DNA of 64,000 nucleotides from Voacanga thouarsii (Eukaryota; Streptophyta; Magnoliopsida; Gentianales; Apocynaceae), in assembly GCA_026120185.1 (NCBI GenBank), contig JANUWF010001060.1, forward strand, positions 1 to 64,000, in the 5' to 3' direction. Positions 46,801 through 58,742 of the stretch are shown one piece after another. The notes beneath the pieces are model-generated. The model saw nothing but the letters and a program-made list of their open reading frames with translations, was not told where the DNA came from and ran no database searches. Each line of letters opens with the position of its first letter. Position 1 is the first letter of the stretch. Position numbers and translations under genes: made by a program.

Positions 46801-48654
46801 GTGGATTCTTCCAACCAAGCCATGGGTTATCAGCTACTGAGGATCCCTGCAAACAAATCTTCTGTCGGCACCATCATTTCTTATCTCCATCAGAGTCGCC
46901 TCTACTACATGCCGCATTTCTTTCCCTACTCTGCTCGGGAATCTAGCCCTCTCTGGTTGACAACATTTGTTGATGCATCGAAAGGCTCTCAACAAGCCAT
47001 TTGGGCTAAGATGTTGTGCCCCAGGGAGCTCCTGTAGGGGCCAAACCAGGTGCCAAAATCGCCAAGACCTCCTGTTAGCAGTACAATCCACATTGCTTTT
47101 CTTGACAATTTGGGTTGATTTAGGACATTCCTACAAATCCCTGTCATATTTCTTCTTATAATGTTATACCTGTCTTATCGGCTAAGGATGTGCATACATT
47201 AGCAAATAGAACTCTAACCATTATTCGTTCTTTTGAGTATCGCTACTTTTAGGTCGTCCGGGAATGCATGCCCAACTTTACTCTGTTGTGGTAGCTGCTA
47301 AGTGAGGTGTCCTTCTCGGCCCCTGTGGAGATGTAGCTGGGTCGGCATCAGGAGTGGCGGAAACGTCCGTGCCCAGGAAGAGTAAGCAGAGTAAGGCTTC
47401 TACTAGTCCGATCGTCGTGCCTTTATTCCAGACGCTGCCAGTGAAGAAAGCCCCCACTCTTCCTATTGCTAATGAGGAAGAAGAAAAAGAAAAAACCTTC
47501 CTTCTTCTGCTTAGGCGATAAAAAAGACGGTCGGCCACCCATACTCCGACAATTGCCAAGGTTTGGACCTTTGTTAACATATTTTTTTGTTTTAATGTTC
47601 TTCTATCTTTGATTTAAAGCTAACCTCACATTTCCTCCTATTGTAGAAGTAGAAAGCTAGACTTGGTTATCTCTAACTCCTCCTCAGAGTCATCGGCAGC
47701 CATGCCCCCTTGTCACCTGTAAAAATAGTAGCAGTCGAGGAAAGAACATCGGCAGTTTCACCTTCAATGGCTGTTATCGAAATGTTTGAAGTTCCCACCT
47801 CAAAGCAAATGGCAGTTGACAAACTGATCATGCCTCCTATAGAAGTGGCCCCTGAGTCTCCAAAAGAACCTGCTCCTTCTCGGCTGGTAACAATTGAGGC
47901 TGTTGTGCTAGATCTTTTGCGTTGTCTAATGGGAGCCAACTTGCCAACAGACCGATCCTCCCAGGAAGCAGTTAGTCGAGCCCTCCTACCGCTTGCAAAA
48001 TCAGCTGATCCCGATATCCCAGTTAAGTTGAAGTGCCTGTCAACTGATTACTTGGGGCATATGAGCTTCACCCAACACTTCTTCTTTGATACCAAAAACA
48101 GAAGGGACGAAGCTTCACGTCAACTCAAAGCTTTAGGAGTGCTCCGAGAATTGGAAGCTTTTTTGCAGTCATATTGCGAGGCAGCCTCTGCCCGTCTCAG
48201 TATCATTCAAACTAAGATTTCAAAAAGAGTTGAAAGAATTGAAGGTCTTAAGAAATAACTGCGGGAACTCCAGGTGGAGCTGGATTCCGAAAGACGGGCT
48301 TTGGAAGAAAAACTTAAGGCCGAAGGCCTCTATCAGCAAATGACCTCCTCAGCGAAAGAGTCAGTGACCAAATTTTGAGACGACCGGCTCATGTTGGAAG
48401 CAGAGGAAGAACTACTCCAAATGGAGCTGCAGCATTCTAATAAGCTTCTTACCAGTATGCAGTCTTCGTGGGACAGTTTCCGATTCGACCTGGCCATCAT
48501 CTTTCATCGTCCCAATAAGGCTGGCCCCTCGAGCACTCAAACAGGAGATGCCAAAACTCGTCCGCCTTCCTCGGAAGAAACGACCGTTGAACCAAGACTA
48601 GCCCAGGAAGAACCGACCGTCCAGGCAGAAGAGAGACGGGAACCCCAACAATGA
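43892..48654 (+). pseudogene. E2 antisense gene: PMD protein with coiled-coil tail, split by solo LTR
   Basis: Starts MVAPIDHTPMALIKAKANLY, like the E1 copy. A stop follows at about 44084, then the PMD core resumes (DIAFDRNLFAAVLPFWSLTI, MDICTILGLRCNGDEIPSLH) up to 44433, where the LTR enters. At 46478 it continues (QRGVGGIPSKQEQASFLLL, CKYF), then LASLVLALVYQLMN, a TAG, LGGPLWVMQLWLY and several stops. Downstream: RRDEASRQLKALG (about 48100), a coiled coil (SKRVERIEGLKK, stop, LRELQVELDSERRALEEKLK), LMLEAEEELLQMELQHSNKL, and a Pro/Glu-rich end at TGA 48652. It is antisense to E2 pol and converges on it. Both elements having the gene in the same place shows it is a standing part of the family. 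Confidence 0.82.
44434..46472 (-). mobile_element. solo copia LTR (2039 bp) inside E2 PMD gene
   Basis: The minus strand begins TGTTGGGAATATGCCCTC, a well-known copia LTR start, and ends GTCAATTCGTTCA. The flanking 5-bp duplication GTTCA (44429-44433) / GCTCA (46473-46477) has one mismatch. Removing it joins NFMAV to QRGVGG, matching the E1 protein (NFINAQRGVED). A minus-strand TATA-like TATTTATATAG lies near 45552-45562. No gag-pol inside, so a solo LTR formed by LTR-LTR recombination is the simplest view. Confidence 0.85.
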
Positions 48655-48912
48655 CTGCTCTGGCTGAGGAAGATCCAAATTGGCTTGCCATAATCCCTTT
48701 TACCCATCCAATCAAAATGCCTCGCACTCTTTCTAACAAGAATTGACTTCATCATTTTTTCTCCTTTTTTTTTTCTTTCTAAATGTAGCAGTCATCTGAT
48801 CAACTCTTGTTTGTGATCAGCCGTTCCTTATGAATGTAGACATATTTTTTCTTGTATTGTCTTCTTTTTTTTTTCTTTTTCTTTTTTGTTCTTTTTTGTT
48901 CTTTTTTATTTT
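48655..48912. other. E2 spacer between convergent PMD and pol genes
   Basis: T-rich (48757-48780 and 48866-48910), no coding. In E1 the same spacer is A-rich on the plus strand, consistent with inversion. Confidence 0.5.
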
Positions 48913-50110
48913 TTACTCTTCTCCTATAATGGTTCCCTCCCAAAATATAGGATAAAATTTTTTCAAATACTTATTATTTATGGCATTACTTACTTTTTTT
49001 CCATTGGGTGTTATCAACCAATAGGCACCTCCATCGAAAACCTGTATAATAAGAAAATGTCCTTCCCATGAAGCGAACCACTTACCATAGCATGGGTTTT
49101 TTGGTGCAACTGGTAGTATGGTTTTCCAAACCATGTCTCCTACTTGAAACTCCTTCCCCTCACCTTCTGATTGTAAGCTCTTGCTACATTCTCCTTATGC
49201 CTTCTTATATTTTCTAATGCTATCCATTGGTCCTCTTCAACTTGGTCCAAACTCATAGCTAGGGCCATTTTGTAGTCTTCAATTGACAAACAGTGTTGGT
49301 ATGCTACTTGGACTGATCACAGTGATAACTCAACGGGTAACATCGCAGCTTGTCCATATGTTAGCTGAAATGGAGTAAAACCTATAGCAGTCCTGAAAGC
49401 ATTCCGATACGCCCAGAGCACCTCTTGAAGTTCTTTGTGCCACCTTCTGGGTTTATCTTCCAATGACTTTCGAATCAAGTTGATCAAAGTCTTGTTTGTA
49501 GCTTCAGCTTAACTATTGGCCTGTGCAAAGTATGGAGATGAATGTAATAATTTAACTTTGAATTGAGTTAAGAATTTGCATACCTTATCCCTCATGAACA
49601 TAGTTCCTAAGTCAACCATTATGGTTTCAGGTATGCCGAATTGGAAAAGAATGTTCTGCAGGAGGAAAGTGATGATGGTAGACTGGGTTACTCTGAGCAG
49701 AGTCTGTGCCTTTACCCACTTGGTGAAATAATCGGTTGCCACTAAAATGAAGGTGTGCCCTTTGGTCGATGGCAAGTGAATCTTGCTGAAAACATCTAGA
49801 GCCCAACCCCTAAATGGCCATGGCCTGATGATAAGATACAAGTTAGTGGAGGGTGCAGGAATTAAACGGCCATGCTTTTAACATGCCTCACATCCGGCTG
49901 CATAGGCTACACAGACTGTGGTCATAGAGGGCCGGTAAAATCCATGACATTGTAGTTTCTATTTCAATTTAGGACCTGCCTGATGAGTGCCACATAGGCT
50001 TTCAGGCACCTCAGCTAATGCCTGTGCTGCTTCTTGCTTTGACAAGCCTTTCAACAAAATCTTGAATGTCTTCTTCAGAATAAATCATTCTCGATCAGCA
50101 TAAAGTTCAA
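48913..50110 (-). pseudogene. E2 integrase, broken
   Basis: From right to left: zinc-finger Cys pair (AAGCEAC then TAA, KHG, about 49900-49870), core with D in RGWALDVFSK (about 49800), D in ETIMVDLGTMF (about 49610), E after a stop in ANS*AEATNKTL (about 49510), then EVLWAYRNAFRTAIGFTPFQ, DMVWKTILPVAPKN and WEGHFLI, ending at TAA 48913. Stops include the one at 49509 and others near 49320 and 49880. The triad residues are all still legible. Confidence 0.88.
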
Positions 50111-50229
50111 TGCCTTATGTTTTAGCTCCCATGAAGTTTGACCTGTAGGCTTCCATAAGTATGAAACAATATCGGAATGCCAATCCTCTTCATGTTCTTC
50201 TCCCGATATCTACTGACACATTACCACCC

Positions 50230-50860
50230 CAACTCTTTTCTTAAAACCTGAAGCCATTTGAACTAAATCATTTGCCCCATGTTTCTCAACTCGAGGAACA
50301 TGAGTTAAGATAATTTTCGAGAAGTATTGCAACAGTGTTTTCACTTCTTGTAACTTATCCGACAACACGGGATTAGTGTATTTGTATTCACCAGAAATTT
50401 GTCGGATGACAACTTACGAATCCCCTGTTATATTGACAACTCGTGCATCTAAAGCCTTCAGGATTTGAAGTCCCAAAATGAGAGCATCATATTCCACCTA
50501 ATTATTTGGGGTCCCTTTACTCAATTGAAATAGAATTTTTCCTTGTCGTCCGCAAAGAGCTTCGATGATCAACCTGACACCTGCCTTATACTGAGTGCTA
50601 GATTCATCAAACTGTAACTTCCATGACTTGTATGAAATGTACCCTTGTACCTCTTCTTTTTCAGGAATGGACACTTCTAAGTACGGATGTTCGGCCAAAA
50701 AGTCCGCTATGGCTTGACCTTTTATTACTTTTAAATGCAAGTGAGCCAGAGAGAAAGCATGTAACTTAATGGCCTATTTCATTAAATGTCCTTGCAATAG
50801 TGGGTATAGCAGATACTTGATGAGATCAATTTTGGATAAGACTTGCACTTCCCTAGGTAA
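50230..50860 (-). pseudogene. E2 second (archaeal-type) RNase H, broken
   Basis: Frames include HLKVIKGQAIADFLAEHPYL, WKLQFDESSTQYKAGVRLII (DGSS is DESS) and, across a stop, VEYDALILGLQILKA and RVVNITGDS. Order and content match E1 36940-37500. Confidence 0.8.
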
Positions 50861-52000
50861 TAGGTAATGCTATAGTTTCTCACATGCATAATATAAAGAT
50901 AGGCATAGTTTCTCAATAGGGGAATACCTGGTCTCAGTGTCTGTCAGGTTCCGATTGAGGTAATACACTGCTCTTTAAACCCCTTATGCATCGTCTTGAG
51001 TTAGCAAGCAGCTGATGGACTTCTAAGCTACTGATATGTACAATTTCAAGGGCACCTTATCTCACGGTGGCATCAAGATCGGTGGTTGTGACAAAGCCGT
51101 CTTGATCTGATCAAAGGCCGCTTGGTGCTCTGGTTGGCAGATAATTCTACAGACGACTCCAATCAGAGTAGCAAAGAGAACACCTTCTACTTACCTACAG
51201 CATTCGCCAAAAAATGTCGCAAGAAATTAATCTTTCCTAGGAAACTTTGGAGCTCCTTTTTAGATTGCGGTGGACTTGGTTGTAGAATATCCTTTGCCCC
51301 ATTCTGGTCCACTTCAATCCCTCTTTGGTGCACTAGGAACCCGAGGAAGTTTCCAGTTGATTCCCCAAAAGCACATTCGGCAGGGTTGATTTTTAACCGA
51401 TGTTTGTGCATTCGAAAGAAAGCATGCTTCAATCGCCTTAGGTGCTCTGAGAAAGTAGGTGACTTAACCACTAAATCATCAATATAAACTTCCATAATCT
51501 TGCCAATGAGATCATGGAAAATGAGTTTCATGGCTCTCTAAAAAGTAGTTCCAACATTCTTTAAACCGAAAGGCATAACTAGCCATTTGCATAAGCCGAT
51601 AGAACCTGGACATCGGAAAGCTATCTTCTATGTGTCATTCTCGACTATAAATATCTGGTTGTAACCATAGTACCCATTCATAAAGCTTAAGAATTAGTTT
51701 CCTGCTGCCGAGTCTACTAACATATCAGCCATCGACATGGTGTATTCATCATTTGGTGTGGCCAAATTCAAATTTCTGAAATCAACACAAACCTATAGCT
51801 GGCCATTTCTCTTGATAACAGGCTCAATATTAGACACCTAATCCGCATACCAACAGGTACGGATGAAATCACATCGAAGCAACCTCTCAATTTCCTCTTT
51901 GATCCTATGTAGGAGTGTGGGATTAAAAAGCTAGGTAGGCTATTTATGAGGAATATTCCACAATGCCTCTATCCAATCCTTTCATTTCATGATAATCCCA
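50861..52000 (-). pseudogene. E2 reverse transcriptase and first RNase H, broken
   Basis: The RT reads RIKEEIERLLRC (about 51900), VCVDFRNLNLATPNDEYT (about 51760), FLSFMNGYYGYNQIF, MPFGLKNVGTTF (stop) RAMKLIFH, VYIDDLVVKS (about 51490) and LKINPAECAFGESTGNFLGF, LHRIKEE-type thumb, SFLGKINFLRHFLANAVGK ending near 51190. RNase H follows at 51110-50880. Several in-frame stops replace Gln or Trp codons. The YIDD catalytic motif is intact here, unlike in E1. Confidence 0.9.
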
Positions 52001-52029
52001 TGCAAAACAATCTTTGTACTGATGAATTA

Positions 52030-52890
52030 AATCTATTAAGGCATTCTGTTTGATCGGAAGTTAAGTATAGGCTTACCTTAGTCATTCTGTTTTCTCCAGA
52101 CTCCCCGATGTCCATCTCCGTTAATGGGTCCTGAGTGACGAAACTAGGTGCATGCCAACATCAAGATCCTCTATTTCCAAACTCTTACCTTCCAACCCTT
52201 CCGTTGTGATCTAATTGTGAGCTATGGTGAGCTTGGCGTACTGGCTTAGATCAAAGGTAGAGTAGTAGAACACAGCCTCATTCATGTGTACTTCTGCTGA
52301 GAATATATTAGGATCGGCTGGTATTCTTTCCACTCGTTCTCCATCCTAAATCAATATCATTTGATGGAGTATTGATGGAACACAATGTTTACATAAATCT
52401 AATCTCTTCCTAGTAAAACAGAGTAAGCTAGTTTTGTCATGATCACAAAGAAAACTATCTTCCTAACCTTAGATCCGATTGCCACTTCCAAAGTGATGAT
52501 CCCTTCTGCTTTAGCTGCGTCCCCGGTGAAATTGAGTATTTGGATATCTATAGAAGATAAATCGTGTTTATCCTTACCCAAACACCTTAAGGTTGCCAAC
52601 GACATTACACTCAACATAGCCATTCTATCGATAAAAACCCTGGAAAAGGGTCTTTTGTTGATATGTGGCTTGATGTACAACAGTTTGAGGTGATTGGTAT
52701 GTTTTTCCATTGGGATTGTGAAAAGCAATCCTTCCCATGGCACTTTAAACTCAATGAGCTCAATGACAGCTTCTTTTGTTACATAGTAATCTTCCTCTAC
52801 TACTTCTTGTTTGGCCCTTGCTCGGAACTGTGATGAAAGAATACTAAGCATATTTTGACCGGGGAAATAGACACCTATTTGTCTAAACAT
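52030..52890 (-). pseudogene. E2 protease region, broken
   Basis: Open from 52890 to about 52399: VPWEGLLFTIPMEKHTNHLK, LLYIKPHINKRPFSRVFIDR, MAMLSVMSLATLRCLGKDKH, VLLGRD. The active site expected as DGG (E1: VDGGA) is IDRMA, so the protease has lost its glycines. After a stop, the segment toward RT (LAYSVLLGRD onward to about 52030) has further breaks. Confidence 0.85.
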
Positions 52891-52899
52891 TTCTCAGAC

Positions 52900-54950
52900 A
52901 TTTATCTCTGCAGAGCCTATTTCCTCTGTTCCCGCCACTTCTGAGTTTTTGTAAGATGGGGCAGTAACCCATGAAAATGGCCCTTTTGTGAGGCACATAC
53001 ACGGTAAACTTCTCATCTTTATAATGGAAGTGAGTTGGGAAGGTCAGCATAGTAAGCCCCGTGAAAACTGACGGCTGATCATCTAGCCTCTAGAATGTTG
53101 TTCTCTCCCCCACAAAGGTTTTGGACTGCCCCTTGATGAAATAATTTTCTAGCTCATGCTCCATATCTTTCTTGTATATCTGTACCATACTTGCATTAGC
53201 ATACAGGAATGGATCTTTATCTACTAAAGTTTCTTCACGCTTGTCAGCAAATCTCACATTTCCCTCTTGCAAAGCCTTCTGAATGGTATTCCTGAAAACA
53301 ACACAGGTATTGGTGTTATGAGAAAATAAATTATACCACTTACAGTATTTCTTGGCCTTCAACTCCTCTGGACTAGAGACTTTATGGCCAAGAGGTAAAC
53401 GGATCTGTTTGTCCTTGACCATTTGATCAAAAATTTGCTCAGCCTTTGATACGTCAAATGTATAAGTGGATGGCCCTGCCAAATAAGCCTCATTCTTTCC
53501 CTTTGCCAGGTTTTGATAAAGGACAAGTGTAAGATGCACCATTTACTAGCTCTGCTGCCATAACTTCCAACAGTTGTTCTTCTTCACTGTCTACTACATT
53601 GTTCACAATTGATATCATGGTTTGCCAGTGAGAGAACTTGATAGACTGTCTCTTCTCCTTTTCTTTGATCTTTTTCTCTATTCTAACAACCTGAGATAGT
53701 AAGCGTGATAGATTAGAGAAATCCTAGAGAATGAGATGCTCCTTGAGTTGCGGGTATATCCTATTGATGGCTTTTCTGGCACACTCTATTTTTGGCAGCT
53801 GAGTGGTGCATTTGGCCTTAATCTGTCAGAAATGCTCAATGAACTCTGCCACACCTTCGGATAATTTTTGCTTGACCACCAGGAGATCGACTATGGAGAC
53901 CTCAGGTGTTGGCTTGAAAAAACGCTCATGGAAGATCCGTTCCATGTCTGCCTACGAATACACAGAACCGGACATTAGATTTGCATACCAAGTGAATGCC
54001 GCCCTTGTTAAAGACAGAGAAAATAATTACAATTTATGCCAATCACTATTCCCCAACTCTCCGCATTGCGCCGTGAACCTCCCTATATGTTCCATGGTTG
54101 ACTTGTTGTGGAGAACTCCGGCAACTTAAACCCCCACCGTAGCACTGCCATAGAATCCACCCACTCAAGATATGGTTTCTGATAAATTGATCGATCCCTA
54201 GTTTGTCGACACAATGTTTCTATCATTGCATTAACATCTGCTGACAGTGCTAGATATTGATTTTGCATGGGGGAACTTAGTATATTTGGCCAAGAAACCT
54301 GTTCGGGGAATGAGGTCATCTCAGGGTACCCTGCTCCCTGTATTGGATAAGTTGTTGTTGTGGTAGGATTCATGGAAGGAACAGTTGTAGCATAGTTCTG
54401 TGGCCCTCTATACGGGGGACAGACACTTCTGTTAGGAGCTACCGCCTAGTCATAAGATATTGGTACCCTCATTGGCGCCTAGATCCCTATAAACGGGTAC
54501 GGTAGGTTCTCCCTATGGTAGGCTCAGCAGGAGCCATGCCTTGTGTGTTAACCCCAGACCTCCATGGTGCCCCTGGGCATCAAAAACGACTGCTCTCGGC
54601 ATAACACTTATACTGACCTATAAGATGGTGCACCAAAGGTCGAGGCAGGAGGGTATATAACTGCCTGTGGTACCTCGTGAGCATTTTGCCTATGCTTAAA
54701 GTTATAAAGTTCGTTTTGAAGTAGTGGTCGAAATATTGTGGTGAATTGAGGAATAAGGCTCTGAATGAGTTCACTTGTACAATGCTCCATGACCTGTTGT
54801 ATGGGAGTTAAAGATGTAGGTGTCAACTGGGACACCTAGGGAGGAATTGATGACTATGCCCCTTGTTGCTCAGGGATGGTAACCTGGGCGTTACTGGACG
54901 TCATTGCAGTAGGATAAAAAATGCTAGACTTGGTTGGCGGTTCAACGATT
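52900..54950 (-). pseudogene. E2 gag pseudogene, 5' end missing
   Basis: Right to left: Gln/Pro-rich N terminus (VMEHCTSELIQSLIPQFTTI, FRPLLQNELYNF, about 54800-54690), PNILSSPMQNQYLALSADVN (about 54290), Retrotrans_gag core with stops (about 54130-53700), then KWYNLFSHNTNTCVVFRNTI and QKALQEGNVRFADKREE (about 53340-53230). It aligns with E1 gag 28800-30600. Homology ends near 54950, where unrelated T-rich sequence begins; no leader or LTR follows. Confidence 0.85.
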
Positions 54951-55480
54951 CGATTTGCGGGTCATTTGGTCTTCTTGTTTTTTTTTCCCCCCTTTTATTT
55001 CCTTGTATTCTCTTTTCTTTTGGGCCCATATCACATAAGGTTATTTTTCTTGGAATGGTTTATTTATTGTGATAAATAATTTTGCATGAAAATGGATAGT
55101 AAAAGGGAACCAGCTTAGGATTAAACAAGATCCTTTTAATTTCATTATTATTATAATGTTTAATCCATTTCTTGGTTACATAAGAATTAAATCTTAGAAA
55201 TAGCATGTAAAAATTTTATTTTTTGGAGAATGTCTATTATATTTAATTTTATGATCACTTGCACAAAGGTTTTTGAGAAATTAATTTTTTCTAAATAAAA
55301 CAATTAAGGAAATAGTTTTAAAATTTGAACTATGTAATTTAAAAAATAAATTCAAACTTTTTCTTCCAAATGTTTTTGTCATTGACATGGAATTTCTTTA
55401 GCTGTCCATATAGCAACACCAACCCAATTGGGTACAATGTGATTATTTGAACTATGCCCTCAAATTCATACCACTCCAAT
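54951..55480. other. unassigned AT-rich sequence
   Basis: No coding, LTR end or repeat match. It may be intron or flank of the RUS pseudogene to its right, since composition is continuous with it. Confidence 0.4.
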
Positions 55481-55494
55481 CATGTTGCTTGTCA

Positions 55495-55785
55495 TTACGA
55501 TATAAGAAGGATATTAGGATAAATTGCGTAATAATTGTCTGGAAGCACCGATGATGGTAGCAGGTTTTGTACCATTCCTTGCATTGATGAAAAGATGATA
55601 GAAGCTAATAGGATTTCTACTCCAATTCCAACAACATTAAAAAGGGGGGAAATGGCCTCACGTTTTGAAAAAAGATAACTAATATTGCCTTCTTTAGCAA
55701 AAGAAGAATATATTGGCAATCTCGTTGCTCTTCCAAGAACTACTGCACTTCCCAGTAAAACTAGAAAAGAATAAGTTCATGATAT
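55495..55785 (-). pseudogene. RUS/DUF647 (ROOT UVB SENSITIVE family) exon fragment
   Basis: The minus strand reads GSAVVLGRATRLPIYSSFAK, EGNISYLFSKREAISPLFNV, VGIGVEILLASIIFSSMQG. This matches the conserved core of plant RUS proteins (ATRLPIYS.FAKEGN...F.K.EA.S.LFNV.GIG.GI.LAS..CSSM.GK), plastid or membrane proteins linked to vitamin B6 and UV-B responses. After SSMQG the frame drifts and ends at about 55495. Only one exon's worth is visible, without a clear start, partners or stop in place, so a dead fragment is likely. It is the only trace of an ordinary host gene in the window. Confidence 0.65.
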
Positions 55786-55904
55786 TTTCAACTATATAAA
55801 TTTCCCTAGCATAAAACACACGAACTAGTTAAGACTTAGAAGAGATTAAGAATACTTCAGAAACAACAGAGAGTTTACTATGATTTGGACATTTTATCTA
55901 AAGA

Positions 55905-55905
<1 letters not shown>

Positions 55906-55985
<80 letters not shown>

Positions 55986-55986
55986 T
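55906..55986. repeat. (ATT)n microsatellite
   Basis: About 26 ATT units; a poly-Asn frame on the minus strand is an artefact of it. 55987-56520 holds further short ATA/TAT tracts, a (GT)n(GC)n run at 56349-56373 and no gene. Confidence 0.97.
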
Positions 55987-56531
55987 TTTTGTATTAGGGT
56001 GCTATCAGAAAGAGCAAAAACATAAAAAAGCTTAAATTTGTTTCTTCCAAAGCTTTTTGTCATTAACATTGAGAATAATTTTGAATTTAATTATTTTAAA
56101 TTTAGTTTCTAGAAAATAGTTTTAACTTAAGTAGTGAAATTAAAAATTCATAATTTATTTTCTGAAAGGGTTTTATGGTTGATATAGAAAATAATGGTTG
56201 AATTTTTTGGATTTTCACTAAAGTTAATAAAAAACCAATTAATTTTAAAGAAATAATAATAATAATAATAATATCATTATTATTATAATAATAAGCTAAC
56301 TAATTATATATATACTTTAGATTTGAGTGTATGGATTGAATTATATATATGTGTGTGTGCGTGCGCGCGCGCACAACTAAATAAGCTTATTATTAGTTAT
56401 TAATAGGCTAAATAAGCTTATTACATCATATTGAATTATAGTACTCAACAGTTAACATCTACTCTGCACGGGTATATGTGTAAAGGTCTGCGCTTGCTTG
56501 GTTTACATAACTAATTAACTGACTGTATGCA

Positions 56532-56706
56532 GTAGAATTTGCAGACAGATTTCCTGATGAAATCAAGGACAAAACCCAACTTCAACGATTTTTAGGATGT
56601 TTAAATTATATCTCAGACTTTATTCCCAATCTTCGACAAATCTGTGAACCGTTGTATAAATGACTTCACAAAGATCCAATCCCTTGGGGTATAGAGCTAA
56701 CCTAAA
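56532..56706 (+). pseudogene. endogenous pararetrovirus RT scrap (Caulimoviridae, florendovirus-like)
   Basis: About 57 codons read across the end of the reverse-transcriptase palm/thumb: FPDEIKDK, then LQRFLGCLNYISDFIPN, then CEPLYK, a TGA at about 56661, and DPIPW, with a TAA shortly after. The FLG.LNY..DF and PLY.......PW pattern is that of caulimovirid polymerases rather than of the gypsy RTs in this window. No other viral domain (movement protein, coat, protease) is near, and it is truncated on both sides; its right edge is the start of segmental copy B at 56711. Defective relic. Confidence 0.72.
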
Positions 56707-58516
56707 CAGTCAAGGGGAATGGGTTCTGCACGAAACATTTTAGAGGGTATATAAACATTAATGATTGTAACCTCATTCAAACTACTCAATCGAGGGTAAA
56801 CATTGAAACACAAGATACAAAATAACCCTCCATTGAGGAGCAAGATCATTGCTGGGGAGAAAGAAAGAACTATGTGTAGAAGTTTTTAGTTCCAAACCCA
56901 ACTATCGATAAGCAACATTAAAATTTCAAGTTGGTTCAGAAGAGATCATCTTATTATGGTGAACAATTTCTATCTAAGGGTCACTATTATCCACTCCTAA
57001 AATGGAAGCTAATTGAGCCCTAGTTAAAATTATAAAGATGTCTTTCACAGATGTTTCAATTTGTTTCAAATGCTCTTTCCTTTTGCTTTTCATGTTTGCA
57101 TAAAATTCCTTTAAGGGCAGGATAAAAGTCACCTCTCAAGCCTACAATTAGACCCCAACCAATACTTCCAAACATCTCAGTTATATTCAAAGATCAATCA
57201 AGGGAAGGCTTGATTATTTTTTTCAACAATGACCCTATTCAAGGCCCCAGCATTATACTATTTCTCACATTTTTTATTAGTGAAATTCTGTGATAAGGAT
57301 GGTTTAGTGCATTTGTGAGGTTTGAAAATTGTTTGGCTTTAGGCATTTCGGCTCAAACAAAAACAAACACACTTTGCAAAAAATGTTTTCTTCTTTTTTA
57401 AAAACTTTTTTCCAGAATTCTTGATTTTCAAGAAAAACAATGCTCACAATACCATTGACAATGTCCACTTGAAATGGCCAAAGTACACTATCAAACCACA
57501 ATGTCGCTCAAGTGTACCATCCAATTGTAATCCCAACAAGGTTCCCAAGAAGAATATCACATGTACATACAACATTGGCAAAGTCAGGAATTCTAGCAAA
57601 ATATAAAAACAACATTAGTAGCACAAAAATAACAACTCTATTATCTTATGCACAGTTTCAATTCCAAATAAGCTCAACAAGGTTATTTCCAAGCAAAGTA
57701 AATATTTCCTCAAAATACAATACCAATGAGTGTCAAGAAAATTCAAGAAGAATGCATATACGTTACTTGAAGGGGGTTGAACACAACTGTGTTCTTCCAG
57801 CTTTTGATATTTAATGACTTGCAAGAGAAAGGTGGGCGGAGAGAAGAATGAAGAAGAAGAGGCAATGATCTCTGGAGAAATTGGGAGAAAAGCAACGGAA
57901 ATATGGTGGAATGAAAAAGAGGAATGAGATTATGAAAAATGAGAAGGAAAAGAAAAAGGCCAAGAAAAGGAAAGGAACAAGAGTTAGCTCTGGTTGTCTG
58001 AATATAGACAAACTGAATACCAAGATGGAATCTATAGGTTTTGTTTGGTTGTGAAATAGAAATGTTGAAAATAAACAAGTTATGTTGGGGTCTCTATTGT
58101 CTTCTTTTGGGAAAGGAGAACATCTGCACGTGAAGTGGGCTCGGCTGGTATGGATGTTGACCGAGCCATAGTTAGCCAAGCCAAGCCAAGGTTGACTTGT
58201 GGAAAATCGAGATTTTTTTTTATTATTTATAGAAACAAGAAAATGTAATGGTAAGAAAAATAAATATATATTATAACAACTTATGTTACAGCAATATATT
58301 ACAAGTAGTTATTATTACAATTACTAATATTTTTATTGTTACACTTAATAATTAACTAATCACATTCATAAAACAATAACACTAGGAAAATAAATACAAC
58401 AATATAGTCTAATTATAAAATACAAAAAATAAATATTATTAGTGTCAATATTTGAAATATACAATATTTAGCCACTAAGAAAAATACAACAAACATTATA
58501 ACAAGTATGCACAACA

Positions 58517-58627
<111 letters not shown>

Positions 58628-58742
58628 AAAAATAAATAAATGTATAATATAATAAGAAAATTATTTACATGGAACCAAAGAAAAAAGTATTTACATATTT
58701 ACATGGCTAAATCAATGAACTCCAACCCTTCATGACATTATT

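Larger units (their letters stand above)
42904..54950 (-). mobile_element. E2: second Tat/Retand element, inverted, 5' truncated
   Basis: On the minus strand: gag (about 54900-52900), protease (52890-52390), RT/RNase H (about 52000-50860), aRNH (50800-50230), integrase (about 50110-48913), antisense PMD gene on the plus strand (43892-48654), PPT (43580-43567) and 3' LTR (43566 down to 42904, probably finishing at 26438-26428 across E1). No 5' LTR or PBS is seen; homology stops near 54950. A 2039-bp copia solo LTR lies at 44434-46472. Same family as E1 but clearly diverged. Confidence 0.88.

Noticed and set aside
55878..56069. Poly-Asn protein
   Set aside because: Translation of (ATT)n on the minus strand.
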